Part shown: one piece after another, positions 32,986 through 44,659 of the stretch
Layout: the number at the start of each line of letters is the position of its first letter
How positions within the stretch are numbered: position 1 is the first letter of the stretch
Translations under genes and position numbers: made by a program
Notes under the pieces: model-generated
Databases searched by the model: none
Told to the model about the DNA's origin: nothing
What the model saw: the letters and a program-made list of their open reading frames with translations, nothing else
Source: Desmodus rotundus
Taxonomy: Eukaryota > Chordata > Mammalia > Chiroptera > Phyllostomidae
Length of the DNA: 64,000 bases
Assembly (NCBI RefSeq): GCF_022682495.2
Contig: NC_071392.1
Coordinates: 86,754,797 to 86,818,796 of the forward strand
Reading direction: 5' to 3'

Positions 32986-33620
32986 AGTGACAAAACTATA
33001 AAATTCTCTGGAATAAACTTAAAAAGACTGTTCGGTATCTCCACACGGAAATCTGGGCATTGTACCAAGGGCTATGAAGAGCTCTGAATGCAGTTCAAGC
33101 CACGCCCTGTTCCAGGGCAGGAAAAGTTAATTTTCTATCTCTAAATAGATGTGTATATGTAACAAAGTGCCACTTCCCATGTTTTTCTTGGAACTAGGAT
33201 ACTAAATCTAAAATGTAAATGGACTAATAAATACTGGATAATAGCTCCTCAAATTAAGAAACAATCAAATAGTGAAAGAGTTTTGGCCTAACAGATATTA
33301 AGGCTGACTTCAGAGTCACTATAATAAAGAAGCAGTATAATAGCAAAGGAATAAAAAGATCAGCAGAAAAGAACATTACCCAGAAATGTATCTAGCATAT
33401 AAAAAATGTAGTATGTGACAAACGTGGTATTTTAATTCCGTTATTGAAGAGCGTGACTTATTTAATAAGTGGTGTAGGCAGAAGTGGCTATTCATTTGGA
33501 AGAAGACAAGCATAGATTTCGACTTCACTTGTGGAGAAAATGAAATGTAGAATAGCAATAACTTAAACACAGTGAAGAAAGTATGGAAGAGAACATACAA
33601 AAACATTTAAAAATCTCGAC
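32986..33620 (+). mobile_element. Old L1 ORF2 fragment (late part), sense
   Basis: GGAATAAACTTAAAAAGACT, TTTTGGCCTAACAGATATTA, TCCGTTATTGAAGAGCGTGA, CTTATTTAATAAGTGGTGTA and GCTATTCATTTGGAAGAAGA follow the order of an L1ME/L1M4 ORF2 downstream of the reverse transcriptase domain. Frames are destroyed. Confidence 0.7.
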
Positions 33621-33634
33621 GGTGAAGGCTAACT

Positions 33635-33800
33635 GTTCAAGCAAAAGAGCAAATCCTTTTCAAACTCTTCCAAAAAATAGAAGGGGAAGGAAAACTTCCA
33701 AACTGACTTTATGAAGCCACGTTGCCCTTGTACCAAAACCAGACAAGGAAACTACACGAAAACTGCAAGCCCACATTCCTGATGTACGTAGCTTGAAGAA
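33635..33800 (+). mobile_element. L1 ORF2 fragment (earlier part), sense
   Basis: TTTCAAACTCTTCCAAAAAA, AAACTTCCAAACTGACTTTA, TGAAGCCACGTTGCCCTTGT and CCAAAACCAGACAAGGAAAC are the L1 ORF2 block that precedes the catalytic RT region. In an intact L1 it comes before, not after, the segment at 32986-33620. The two are therefore separate insertions or a rearrangement. Confidence 0.85.
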
Positions 33801-34562
33801 TCCTCAAACCCCAAAATGTGAGAGACATGAGGTTTATTTGACTAAATAAACGAAATGTGAAGCCCTGGTTTCCTTCTTTCTCAGGGCTGCTCTGGCCATT
33901 CTCCGGGGTGATGTAATTTTAAGGCTGCGTTAATCCCTCCCTCACAGAACTATCCCTCCAGGAGCCTGTCACTGATACCTGTCATCCCTGTTGTCAGCTC
34001 ACCCCTTTAGGTTTCTAAAATGATTGTTTCTTTTTAAAAATGCATCTACTCTTGAGAAATCATTTCAATAACTGCAGGACATTTTAAATGAGACATAAGG
34101 ATGATAGCTACGGACAATACAGGAAAGAGAAGGAAGGCCATTTGTACATGAGAACGAAGAACCTATTGCAATAGTGCATGCCAACAGATTCGGTAGCTCT
34201 AACGGCAGCCTGGGGGTCTCTGCGTTCTCTAAACGTGACCCTGGGTACTTGCCTGTACGCAACGCTAGTTAGTCACACCTTTTGCAGCACACACCCACAG
34301 CTCCAGCTGCAACCTTTCTCCTAAACCCTGTACCTGCATTTCACTGGGTCTTCAGGGTACCTCTACTGGGATGATGATGCACAGGTATGCCAAACTCGCA
34401 TTTCCTTCCACAAACGTTGCATTTCAAATGTCTATTTTAATACTCTTTTACACAATACTTGCTTAATAAATATTTTTAAATGAATGAATGTAGAACTCTT
34501 ATTGAAATTAATCTGCCTGTACCACAGGTTTTTATTTAACGCCATGTGGCCCAGGTTAATCA
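33801..34562. other. Unassigned sequence
   Basis: A weak SINE/LINE tail (TTGCTTAATAAATATTTTTA, then AATGAATGAATG) lies near 34459-34490. The remainder is unassigned. Confidence 0.4.
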
Positions 34563-34740
34563 CAGATTGTCAAATCTAGCGAAGAGCTTAGCGATCATCT
34601 AATTCAACACACTCCTCTTATTTGTGAAGAAACTGCCCCCGGTAGGGGAAGTAAATGTCACCGAGTGGCAGATGTGAGCATGGAACTCAGGTCTTTTGAC
34701 TTTAAATCACATGTACTTTTAAGTCTTAATTCTATATAGC
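34563..34740 (-). repeat. MIR fragment, antisense
   Basis: GATCATCTAATTCAACACAC, CTCTTATTTGTGAAGAAACT and ATGTGAGCATGGAACTCAGG reproduce the reverse MIR-type series with heavy mutation. Confidence 0.6.
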
Positions 34741-36374
34741 AATTTAGATCATTTATTGCCTAATTACTGTCTGGCTTAATCTTTCCTTCAAACTCAAAAT
34801 CATTATTCAGCTTCATAGCTACTTCATATTAATATCACCTTAAGTTATTAATCCCTTTGCTGATTTTAGATTCAATTTATGACATGGAGTCTTCTTTTTT
34901 ACACTCTTCCCCTTTTCAGAAAAAGCTCAATTGAAATTACTCAAAGTGTCTCTTATTTAACATAATACAGTTTTTGAATGCCACGTAGCCAACAATCTCC
35001 CTAGGAAATATGCTCAATTTAAACGGTGCTGATTTCATCTGGATGAACAGAAGCCCTTGTCACTTTGTGAAACACCTTGTGCACTGGGAATCACTTTTTA
35101 AAAAGGTCAAAAGTCTTTAGGGCTTACTGAATCAATACCATCTACTCAGGGATGAACTAGTGCTTGCCCGTTCATGGCAGAAGATGGACCCCTCTATACA
35201 AGCAAGGGAAGACGTCTGTAGGCGGGAAGGGACACATTTAAATTTCGTGTAGAATTGGACACAAGCTTGCCACACTTGAACAGGTGAGGAGATAAAACGT
35301 CAGGCTAAGAATTTGAGAGACCAGCAAGCTTGAGGCCCATAACAATATAGGGGAAAGCGTTACAAAAGCAAGCAAATTAGAAACTCACTTCTGAAGCTGT
35401 GACCACATCTTCTCTTACAGCAAACCTGAGGTTCTAAACACACGTTGGTGCCAGACTTTGTAAACACTAGGGTGGGTCACCGGTGAACTCTGAAAAATCT
35501 GTTGACGAAATACACAACAAATTCAAAATGTAAATGATTTATGACGAGTCCCTGACTAATTCTCTGAATTAGTATAAAAAAGGTTTAACTCCTTTCAGTT
35601 TATCTCAAAAGGGCATGTTTCAATTATTTTTATTAAAAAAAGTATTAAACTTAGAAATGTTTGATTTTCCTTTGCGGTCTATTCTGTACATGGACTGTTA
35701 TTTTAAAACTCTAAAAAACCACCTTGCCTTTTATTCTTTGTATGGTTATAAACAACAGTAGTATTTTTGCAAGAACTCTATTCATGCTTCCATATCCAAT
35801 GCTCAACTTTCACTGCATTAGGTAGGAAAGAGAGTAATACTCAGAGGTCAATGTCAAAGTTTAGAAGTAGTTATTTCTTTATGGCTTAAAGGTTTTGCTG
35901 CATTGCCATCTCAAATCACCTAATATTTTCAGACCGTCTTTCCAGTGTACAAGAATTATACTTTGAAGGACTCAGGCAGACTCTTATTAGAAAAAGGATG
36001 AACCAGTGTTATGTGCTACACAAACAGTAAATTGGAAATATAGACCAAAACAGGGCTCGACAAAGTTTATTTTAACTATGTTAATGCGAAAATTCCCCCA
36101 ACTTGGAGAAGCATAGAACACATGGGCTGACAAGAATTCTGTGGTTTGCATCCTGTCCGTGATTTTCGGTGTTAGTTGTCCAGTTTCTGCTCGAACACCT
36201 TTCGTGATGGGGAACAAAGGATTCCTTACGCAGGCTCTTCTTCTTCAGACAATTTGCATTTTAGAAATTTCTGCTTTTATCTTTTAAAAAAATCATTGCC
36301 CAATCTGCTGTCTCACTGGGGTTTTGTTTAATCTCTGAGGCACATCAGAGTCCTCTGTCTTCTCTGGGGCTGAA
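34741..36374. other. Unassigned, apparently single-copy DNA
   Basis: No recognised repeat over about 1.6 kb. No exon-like frame. A candidate for conserved non-coding sequence if alignment supports it. Confidence 0.35.
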
Positions 36375-36947
36375 ATGAGGTACAACAAAGGGAAAATCTT
36401 GGCGGTCCCTGAGGATGGGATGCAGAGTGGACATCATACAGTAGGAATACTGCTAAGTGAGGCTAACGGGTCAGCCCAAACACAGCTTCCTTCCCCCCAA
36501 ATGCAACACACAAGTAGAACCCAATTTACAGAAGAATGTCTGTCCCAGTCAACTCAAGGGCGCCCGGAAATGACCAGGGAGCCACTGCTGACGTTTCCTG
36601 GACATCTTTTTTTCTCTCCTTGTAAACACAGCACGTTTCCTGCCTCCTCACCAGGGGCTGGACAAGCTCTTTGCAGGTCCACCAGGCAGCCCGGTGGAGC
36701 TCTCCTGTCTCAGCCCACGCCATCTCCCAATTTCAGTCTTTCTTGTCTGAGGTGGAACAATTTCTTTCTTCAGCAGAAAAAATGGAATACTGGATGTTCA
36801 CACACCCTGAGCTTTATCATACTTTTAGGATTATCCTCCTCTTCCGGTTTACAGTCCCCTTGTCCTTCCTGGGGTAACAGAGAAGTTCACAGCTTTGGTC
36901 CCACGGGAGCTGGTCTACAAGAGCTGGGCGGGCAGGTGACAACCTAG
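36375..36947 (+). other. Unrecognised 190-codon open frame
   Basis: ATG to stop, the second longest frame in the window, in a locally GC-richer block (36.4-37.6 kb). The product would be Ser/Pro/Gln-rich with one hydrophobic stretch near residues 145-157. I see no domain, signal peptide or catalytic motif. Polyadenylation or splice context is not evident. It overlaps by 131 bp a frame on the other strand, so at most one is likely to be real. Most probably a chance frame or a decayed retroelement. Confidence 0.2.
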
Positions 36948-37410
36948 GAAGTGCAAGCAGGGAGCAGGTGATCGGTATGCATTGGCACGGGCTGCCAAGA
37001 GGCGGGCTTCCAGACAGTCTGTGGGAGTCCTCTGGGTACAAGAGGGGCATAGTGGGTTTAGGGGCTGCAGAGGCAATTGAGGTGTGAGGCTTCTGCAGCA
37101 CTGGTGCCTTTGAAGGGTGAGGTTTCCATATAAAGGTCATGCCAGGCACAGGCTGCAAGGTGGTGGAGTCAGGGCTCTGGATCAGGGTCTCTGTCCCAGC
37201 TCCACACAGTGGCATCATAGACCCCAGGCTGTGGCTGGAGAAAGCAGGAAAATCCCTCCTGCAGTGACCTTGGGACACTGTGCTTGCGTTACCCTGAAGG
37301 AGAAATGGGGAAGGTACTCCATCACCTGTCACAGGGTAGATATGGAGGGGTGCATCTGGAGCTGAGCCAATGACATGATAACTGGCGAGGAAGATGGGAC
37401 ATGAGCACAT
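36817..37410 (-). other. Unrecognised 197-codon open frame
   Basis: The longest frame in the window, ATG to stop, Pro/Ser-rich with scattered Cys. It has no domain I recognise. The basic C-terminal end (RKDKGTVNRKRR) lies within the overlap with the plus-strand frame. Two long frames back to back in GC-richer DNA could mark a decayed gene or retroelement, but nothing in the sequence proves coding use. Confidence 0.2.
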
Positions 37411-38624
37411 TCAAGGGCCCTTCTGCCTGTGTAGGGCGACCTGGCACAGAGCTGGGGCTTTCTGCTGGGAGCCTTGCCTCCCACGGTAGTTAGGAGAGCC
37501 TGGCCAGGCTGGTATTGGACACAGGCAAGCGAGATGGAAAAAATGTGACAGAGAACATATTTGGAGAAAATCTAAGAGGCGCTTTATTTTGCTATTTGAA
37601 TACATCATGGTGAAAATCCATGCATTCCTTTGTTTTTGAAAGAGCATCAATGAAGAAAGGCCTTAATGCTAGCAGATGGGCCCATGATAGCCTTGGTGGT
37701 TATACATCTACCTCTAGGCTTAAATCCAACTTTGTGAATTAATCTGTGACTCAACGATAAGTAACAGTGTTACTATGAGAAAATAAGTTTTATGCTTAAA
37801 AATCATCTACTTATAAACAGAACAGTCAGTTTTTAGGCAAGAGGATACCCTCAGTTATCAATTAAACATACAGTTGATACAGTTCAAGTTTAAATCAAAA
37901 CTACCAGGTTATAATAACAATGGAACAAATATCAAGTTGTTATTTATTGAGAGTTGATTTGAGGGAATATAAGGCATTGTTTCCCAAAGGTGCAGGTTCA
38001 AAAAGTAACATAATTATGACGACTGACCAGGGCACCATTGAAACTTCAGAATGACTTTTCTTCAGGCGGTAAAGGTCTCGCACTTCTCCATAAAGTGTTG
38101 GTATTGTTCTGATGGCTACTGCCACCATTTTAACAGTCTCTAGCTCAAAACAGTAAGAGGAAGAAAACAATCTTCCATAAGGTAATGAAACTATATGACA
38201 AGTAATAAAGAAAAAACCGCAAAATTCTAAGATGCCATATTATTGAGTACAGATACTCAACTTTAAAGCATTCTCTAAAAAAGAAGAACCCACCATCCAG
38301 GAGGAAGTAAAGAAACTAAAAAGAGGCACAAATTTAGAAACTAGGACTCATCAAAGTAAATTCCAAATTCAATATAAAGATTAGGGTACATAGATTTTCG
38401 AATTGTGTAAGTGAACTTTACCACGGTAACAAGGAACATGAGGTAGTGAGGTAAAAATTATTTGCTTCTACCTGGAATCTTGGGAATTTTATTACCTCTC
38501 TCCATTTCTAGACACAATAGAACACAATTTGCTCACAAGTAATGGTATATTTCAAATAAATTTGTAATGTCTAAATTTCAGGTATGTAAGTTTTGATTAC
38601 TCAAAAAAATTGATTTCTTTATTC
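37411..38624. other. Unassigned DNA
   Basis: No named repeat. AT-rich after 37700. Confidence 0.35.
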
Positions 38625-39120
38625 TTTCAAAATATTCTTTATTTTGAAATTATTATACATTCACAGGAAGTTACAAGGATATTGCAGAGTGGTTCTGGGC
38701 ACCCTTCACTCTTTCCCCCGATGATGCCATCTTACACAATTACAATACGACACCAAAACAGGAAATTGAAACTGGTGTACTGAGTGTACAGTTTTATATA
38801 TTTCCATCACATGTGTAGATGTGCACAACACAGCTGCACTCGAGATGTGAAACTATTTCATCACCACAAAGATCTCTATCTTTATAGTCACCCCACCTCC
38901 CCCAGCCCACCCTCCCTAACCCCTGACAGTTACAAATTTTTTTTCATCTCTATAATTCTGTCATTTTGGGAATGTTATAGAGATGGAATCATATAGTCTA
39001 TGACCTTTTGGGAATGGCTTTTCTTGTTGAGCATGATGCCTTTGAGATCCATATCAGTTGTGTGGCTCAATGGTTTCCTCATTTTTATTGCTGAGTAGAG
39101 ATTTACTTTTTTCTCACATT
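38625..39120 (-). mobile_element. Old L1 3' UTR, antisense
   Basis: Plus-strand order: TTATTTTGAAATTATTATAC, CACAGGAAGTTACAAGGATA, GGGCACCCTTCACTCTTTCC, AACAGGAAATTGAAACTGGT, CATCACATGTGTAGATGTGC, CACCACAAAGATCTCTATCT, AATGGAATCATATAGTC-like, CTTTTGGGAATGGCTTTTCT and TTTTTATTGCTGAGTAGAG. This is the full reverse series of an L1M (L1MC/L1MD-like) 3' UTR. Confidence 0.88.
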
Positions 39121-39542
39121 GGCTTTGGACCAATCTAGAATTTGGTTCCTGGCATGGTATCCCTTGCCCTAATGAGGTGTAAGGAAATTTTTCTAGAGAT
39201 CCCTAATTCCCCAGAGAAGTACAGTAGCCAGCAGAACTGACCTACTAGGGGAAGTAGAGACATGCTTCAAAATCTTTCAGGCTCGTGAGGCCAAAGAACT
39301 TGGAGGGTAAAAAGTCACATGTAAATATTTAAAACAAATCAGGCCTTGATACTTAGAATTCAGAAAGTGTTAGAAGAATTATTCTATATAATGTAAGTAC
39401 AAGAACAGGATTAGATTAAGCTGTTTTTACAATAATAACAACCAAAGATTAGTAAGTACGATGTCATGTTTCCTTTAGAAATTACTTTTCAAAGAAAAAT
39501 GCTCAAGTAATGTTAATCATGTTCTTTGCTATGACATGTAAA
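39121..39542. other. Unassigned DNA
   Basis: No named repeat. Confidence 0.35.
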
Positions 39543-40206
39543 TACGAGGTCTGTCCAGAAGGTACTCAGCCATGTAATCATATAATATGAAAAATAGAAG
39601 CATTTACTGAAGAAGATACAAGATACAAGAAACATTGTACATAGGACAACAATGCCTCAGTTCCCTTCAAAGTAGGTATATTGGGATCTCCATCAGCTGT
39701 CCTGTCATATTTTTCTGAATCTCATCGATGGTTGGGAATCTGTTTCCTTTCAAAGGCGATTTTAGTTTTGCGAAAAAGCAGAAGTCACAGGGCACCAAAT
39801 CTGGGCTTTTGGGGGGCTGAGTCACCTGGGTGTTTTAACATTTCACCAAAAAACTCTTCATGAGACGTGATGCATGAGCGGGTACGTTGTGATGAAGCCG
39901 CCAATCACCAGTTGCCCATAGCTGCAGCCTTCTGAATGACCTGAATAGTTTCCTGGGAGGAATGTTCAAGCTTAATGCAAAATCTGATGCAGATTCGTTG
40001 CTCAGTCATTTTGAATGCAATGGCCACACAGTACACATGCTCACTCAACAGCGTCTACCGCCCCCACTGACCAGTACAGTGAAGTTGTCATTGTTCATGC
40101 ATGTGTGTGCCAGTCCATGCTCCTTGGCTGCCAGGTTACACAGATGTTGCACAAACTGTTCTTGTTATATTAACAATGGCTGGACTTTCTCTAGACAGAC
40201 TTCATA
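39543..40206 (-). mobile_element. Mariner element, internally deleted
   Basis: Inverted ends TACGAGGTCTGTCCAGAAGG (39543) and, on the other strand from 40206, TATGAAGTCTGTCTAGAGAA, each begin at a TA target. Between them the minus strand carries pieces of a DD34D transposase: an N-terminal start at about 40009, a jump into the second catalytic motif near 39890, and the SPDLVPCDF region at 39781-39807 with the third Asp kept. At 664 bp it is about half the usual 1.3 kb, so the middle (much of the HTH and first catalytic Asp) is lost. Element ends and TA targets are well preserved. Confidence 0.88.
39681..40009 (-). pseudogene. Mariner transposase pseudogene
   Basis: The minus-strand reading starts MTEQRICIRFCIK, then passes QVIQKAAAMGNW with an in-frame stop straight after. 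It goes on to the region that should read HHDN-PAH. Here it reads HHNVPAHAS, so the catalytic Asp has been removed, consistent with a 3-base deletion. A further stop follows KSFLVKC, before SPDLVPCDF. With a missing catalytic residue, stops and the internal deletion it cannot make an active enzyme. The family motif positions are known from Mos1-type transposases. Confidence 0.85.
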
Positions 40207-41101
40207 TTTATATTCTTTAATAAAGTATTTCTATTCATAAGTAATATGAATATAAACATAATTGGATAAATCTTGAATCTCTTGCAAAACACCCAATTTA
40301 TAGTTGAGACATCAGAAGTGATACCAAGAGCTACCACGTGGGGGCAGTAGACCCTAACTGCATACTCCAGTGGGTGGGTGTTGAGAGTGGTGGCACTGTG
40401 AGAGCTAAACCTGCTACACTTTACGTCTGGAGAAGGTTCAGACTCCACACTAGCCAGTGGTGGCTGGCCAGGTTGTTTCTATCTGTGATTGGACAAAAGG
40501 TGTTGGAGACATAGTGTACTTTCAGGAAGAAAAAAATTTTGAAAACTGTTCTGGTCCATAATTGTTTTTCCAAATTACAAATTTTTACACAGTGGGATAA
40601 TTAGTTAAAGTAAAACTAACACTGCTCTTTTTATATAGCATTTCTTAACACATAGTTATGACACCATGTCAAAATGTAACACCGTAAAGGAACTTCTAAA
40701 GAGTGCAAAAATAATACAGACTCTTCTACCCCAGCAAAATATCAAAGATTGGTTTTCTTCAGTGGGTAAAGTGGTGGGTTTCTGAAATGGGGGACACCAG
40801 GTACAACTGAAAGTGGAGATGCTATACTGGAGACGGTTTGATCATGTGAACAGAGGCGTGTACGATAATCCCGGTCCTCTTCTCTCACTCTGCTCCTAGA
40901 ATGCAAAAGCCAGTCTTTTATCCTCAGAACACAAGGACTGGGGGTTCTTGCCGGACACACTGGCCAATCAGTGAAGTTAGTGTTTGACAGGCTTAACCCA
41001 CACACTCAATGGGTCAGCTCTCAATTTCTCATTCTTAAACGGACAACTCAGAGAGTTGGCAGATAACTGAGGACAGCAGCTTTCATTTAAAAAAAAAAAA
41101 T
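40207..41101. other. Unassigned DNA
   Basis: No named repeat. An A-run at 41090-41100 abuts the SINE that follows. Confidence 0.35.
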
Positions 41102-41335
41102 TGCCCTGACTAGTGTGGCTCAGTGACTTGGGCATTGTCCTGCAAACCAAAAAGTCTCTGGGTGGATTCTCGGTCAGGGCACATGCCTGGGTTGGGAGCC
41201 AGGACCCTGGTTGGGGTCGTGCAGAAAGCAACCGATCAGTGTTTCTCTCTCACATCAATGTTTTTCTCTTCTTTCCTCCTCCATTCCCCTCGCCATAAAA
41301 TAAATGAATAAAGCTTTTAAAATAAATTAAAAATA
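41102..41335 (+). mobile_element. Ves SINE
   Basis: TGCCCTGACTAGTGTGGCTC head, CCTGCAAACCAAAAAGTCTC, a mutated B box (GGTGGATTCTC), GTCAGGGCACATGCCTGGGT, GCAGAAAGCAACCGATCAGT, TTTCTCTCTCACATCAATGT and an AAATAAATGAATAAAGC tail. It sits between an A-run and the start of a HAL1-like stretch. No clear TSD. Confidence 0.93.
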
Positions 41336-41911
41336 GATGAAACAAATTAAGAAGAGGAAAAAGAAAACTGAGGGAACAGAGACTATACACAGGGAAGATG
41401 ATTTGAAAAAACGCCATCATGAGTATCCTTACAGAGCTAAAGAAGGCATGGTAGCCATGGAGCAAGAACAATCGCAGTTGAAAATGGTCATGCAGGAAAC
41501 AAAGAGCTTCTCAAAATTAAAAAACATGAGATCACAAAATAACTCAATAGAAAGTGCTGAAAAATTCAATTGAATTTCCCAGAAAGCAGAATTAAAAAAA
41601 ATAAATGAAAAACAGGAGAAATACGTAAATACCTAAGAGAACAAGCAGGCACATTATCTGCGTAACAGAAGTTTCAGAAATAGACAACCCAGCAAATGAA
41701 GAGAAAGAAGGATTATCAAGGCAGTAATTGAGAGAATTTTCTTAGAACTGATACACATGAGTTATGAAGCCCAGTGAGTCAGGCCCAATGAGTCAGGCCC
41801 AATGAGTGCTTGAAAAATGGAAAGAATCTGACTCTCACAAGTTAAATTATTAAGATGTATCAGAACAGCAGAAGCAAAAAAAAGGAAAGCTCCTAAATCC
41901 TGCTGGCATCT
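41336..41911 (+). mobile_element. HAL1/L1M-like element, left part
   Basis: Plus-strand A-rich L1-family sequence: GAAAAACAGGAGAAATACGT, GAAATAGACAACCCAGCAAA, AATTTTCTTAGAACTGATAC, ATGAGTTATGAAGCCCAGTG and TTATTAAGATGTATCAGAAC. An AGTGAGTCAGGCCCA unit is tandemly duplicated near 41774-41802. The element continues beyond the nested transposon at 42241. Confidence 0.65.
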
Positions 41912-42240
41912 CACTGTCCAATAAGTAGCCATCACCCACCTGCAGCAGTTGAGGGCTTGACTCGGAGCCAGTCCAAACCGAGACATTCCGTCAGTGCGGA
42001 TTTTACAGATTTAGAAGCCTTGTTGTAGATGAAAAAAAAAAAAGGATTTCAAAATATATTACTAAAAGGTTTTATATGATTACGTGTTAAGTGGTAATAT
42101 TCTGGATGCATTAGATTAAATAAAATATTAAAATTAATTTCCCCTGTTTTAATGTTTTAAATAGTGCTACTAAAAATTTTAAAATTATGTATGTGGCTAC
42201 CATTTGTGGGTCACTTTAAATTATTATTGGAAAGTGCTGT
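41912..42240 (+). mobile_element. DNA-transposon MITE nested in HAL1
   Basis: CACTGTCCAATAAGTAGCCA at the left, and ATTATTGGAAAGTGCTG at the right reading as its reverse complement, give inverted ends. Inside: TTTATATGATTACGTGTTAA, GTGGTAATATTCTGGATGCA, ATTAAAATTAATTTCCCCTG and TTTAAAATTATGTATGTGGC. This layout is a common mammalian hAT-related MITE with 'ctgtccaata' ends (MER3-like by memory, name uncertain). HAL1-like sequence flanks it on both sides. Confidence 0.7.
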
Positions 42241-43230
42241 CCTGGAGAAATTAGAAATAAAAATCACAAACAAAGGATCAGGAAGCAGATGGGTTCTCCA
42301 TGACACAGGAAGCTAAAAACCAAAATTGTGAAGGGAAATGGTTTCCAATCCATAATTGGAAAACCAACCTATAATTCTATACTCAGGCAAATTATTAATT
42401 GAGTTTGAAAAGATATTCTTAGATATGTAAGTTCTCCAAAATTTCATTCCAATGCATCCTCTCTTGGAAAATACTAGAAAATATTTTCTATCAAAATAAG
42501 GAAGTAATCTAAGAATAAGGAAGGTATAGAATTGAAAAAAATTAGGAAAGACAATACAGAGGAGAGAAAAAGGGAATTTGTAGGAGGGGCAAAGACTTGG
42601 CAAGCAACCATTCCATAAGGAAACACCTTAAATGACCCTAGGAGATATTCTCTAAGAATATTCTTATTCATTTGTTATTTGCTGAGGAGAGTTACAGGAT
42701 TGGCAGAAAATTTAGGGGTGGATTAGTAGTTATTACCTATAAAATTAAACAACTGTACAATTATTAAGTCCAGGAAATACAAAGAGTTGTATAGTGAACT
42801 CAGGTAGTCATAGCTTACTGCATAGCTCAGCTGAGAACAGTGTTTACATAGTCCTATAAATGCACATGTTGAATATTGATCTATTTTACATGGTAACTAT
42901 TACAGAGAGAGATGAGGAAGAGGCAAGTATAGAGAGGTAGACAAGGAAATGAAGCTTTATCTCCATCTTCTATGATGGGTATTCTTTTGAAAAAATTAAA
43001 ACTAATAACCTAGATTCATAACCATATTATAAATAATATCAAAGCATTTTTTTAAATGTCACCTTTGAAAGGATTGAATCTGGTTGCCTATCGAGAGAAG
43101 AAAATAAGGCCAAGGGAAATTGGTCAGGGAAATATCTATTTTGCATATCAACATTATGGAAGTGCTTATTACCTTTAAAAAAACAGGCATATATAATTTG
43201 GGTAAAAATAAAAATTTACACTGAGACAAA
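42241..43230 (+). mobile_element. HAL1-like element, right part
   Basis: CACAAACAAAGGATCAGGAA, TCCAATCCATAATTGGAAAA (mutated 'tccaacctagaattc'), CTATACTCAGGCAAATTATT, GAGTTTGAAAAGATATTCTT, TCCAATGCATCCTCTCTTGG, AATACTAGAAAATATTTTCT, and further on AGATGAGGAAGAGGCAAGTA and TATCTCCATCTTCTATGATG. This is the series I recall for the HAL1 3' half, with no ORF2. Minus-strand frames here are by-products. Confidence 0.75.
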
Positions 43231-44659
43231 AAAACGAGAACGGGGGTCATCTGAGGACTGACCACGTGCAAGCTCTGCGCGTAGTTCTAATGATCCGCAG
43301 GCCTGGAAAGGCCCCGTGTGCCATTTGTCAAGGGGAACAGTGGCATGGATTTCAGACAGATGTGAAATAAATTAATGAGTCCACAGTTCTGGTGGAAGGA
43401 AGTAATGAGCTGCCCTTTTAAAACTTGGGCTGGACTACCCTTTGCATCTAGGTAGCTGGAACTATACCAACAGTGCGGATGAAAGGACATGAGCCACCAG
43501 TAACCAAAGCCTGCAGTTCAGACAGCTCTCTGATCAGGTCTTGGTCAAGGGACTCTTCTTCAAGTGCGTTGTTTTTTGTTTGGTTGGTTTTTATTTTAGT
43601 ATTTCAAATAAAATTTTCTAAAATAGAGCGCACTGCAGAATCTCAGAAAGCAACTTGCATCTATAAAATTGAAAGAATATGCATTTGTGTCTGTCGAGGA
43701 GAAACTACGCATGCCTCATAAAATCTTCTCTCTTTGTGAGGTGACAGAGTCTTGGTAACTAATAAGTTGCAACATCCTTTAAGGTTAATTATTTAGTAAC
43801 TATGAATCTTCTCAGTGATTTTGGTATTATCTCAAATAAATAACTTTAGTTTTAGTGACTGTGAATTAGCTGCTGTGAATGTAAGTAGAAGTTCTTTCAG
43901 ATCATTAGGAAACAATTTAGTAAGTTTTGTTTTTAAGGGAGAAAATTCAGTATCTTGGTCGGAAGCATTAGGCAAAGGGTGTGACCAAATCCATGGATAG
44001 GTCACTTTTCATCTATGTCACACTCGGCCAGTTACTTCAGGGGGGAAAAGTGGAAGAATATAAATGGATCAGCACAAATATATCAATATTCTTTATGGAT
44101 CTGGGGTATTCTGTTAGAAAGTGTGTTCCTATGCAAATGAGAGTAACTCTCTGAGGTCGTTGTTACTACCTTGAGTGACTGGTTCTGTCAATTCAGCAAA
44201 ATTCTGGGCTTCTGTATAAATTACATTTTGTAGGAACCGGCCCACTGAAATTTTTGCAAAGCTATTTCTTTTTGCATTCTATTAAGCTTAAATTTGTTTA
44301 CATAGAGTCAATATTTTAGCATATTGAGGCGTTTTTAAAAAAAAGAGAAAGTAAGATCTATGCATTACATTATATTTATAAAGCAAAGCCTGGGCCGTCT
44401 TTCTGTGTGGAGAATTGCCAAGGCTTTCTTCTTCGGAGGCGACACAGAGGGTATAGGTTCCTGCCCTGCCTCCACGGCGTTTCCTAAATACTCGGTGAAA
44501 TTTCTGCGGAGGAGACCTGCCCTGAGTACTGCACACTGGAGGAAATGGTGAAACTGCAATCAATCTATCCGGCTTGCTGTGCGATTCTGGACACAACGTA
44601 TCGCCTCGCTAGGTTTTTAAGAAAGTTAAAAGTCACAGATAGAAAAATGTATTTTCAAA
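43231..44659. other. Unassigned DNA
   Basis: No named repeat. Several 60-100-codon frames without domains on both strands at 44288-44596. Confidence 0.35.
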
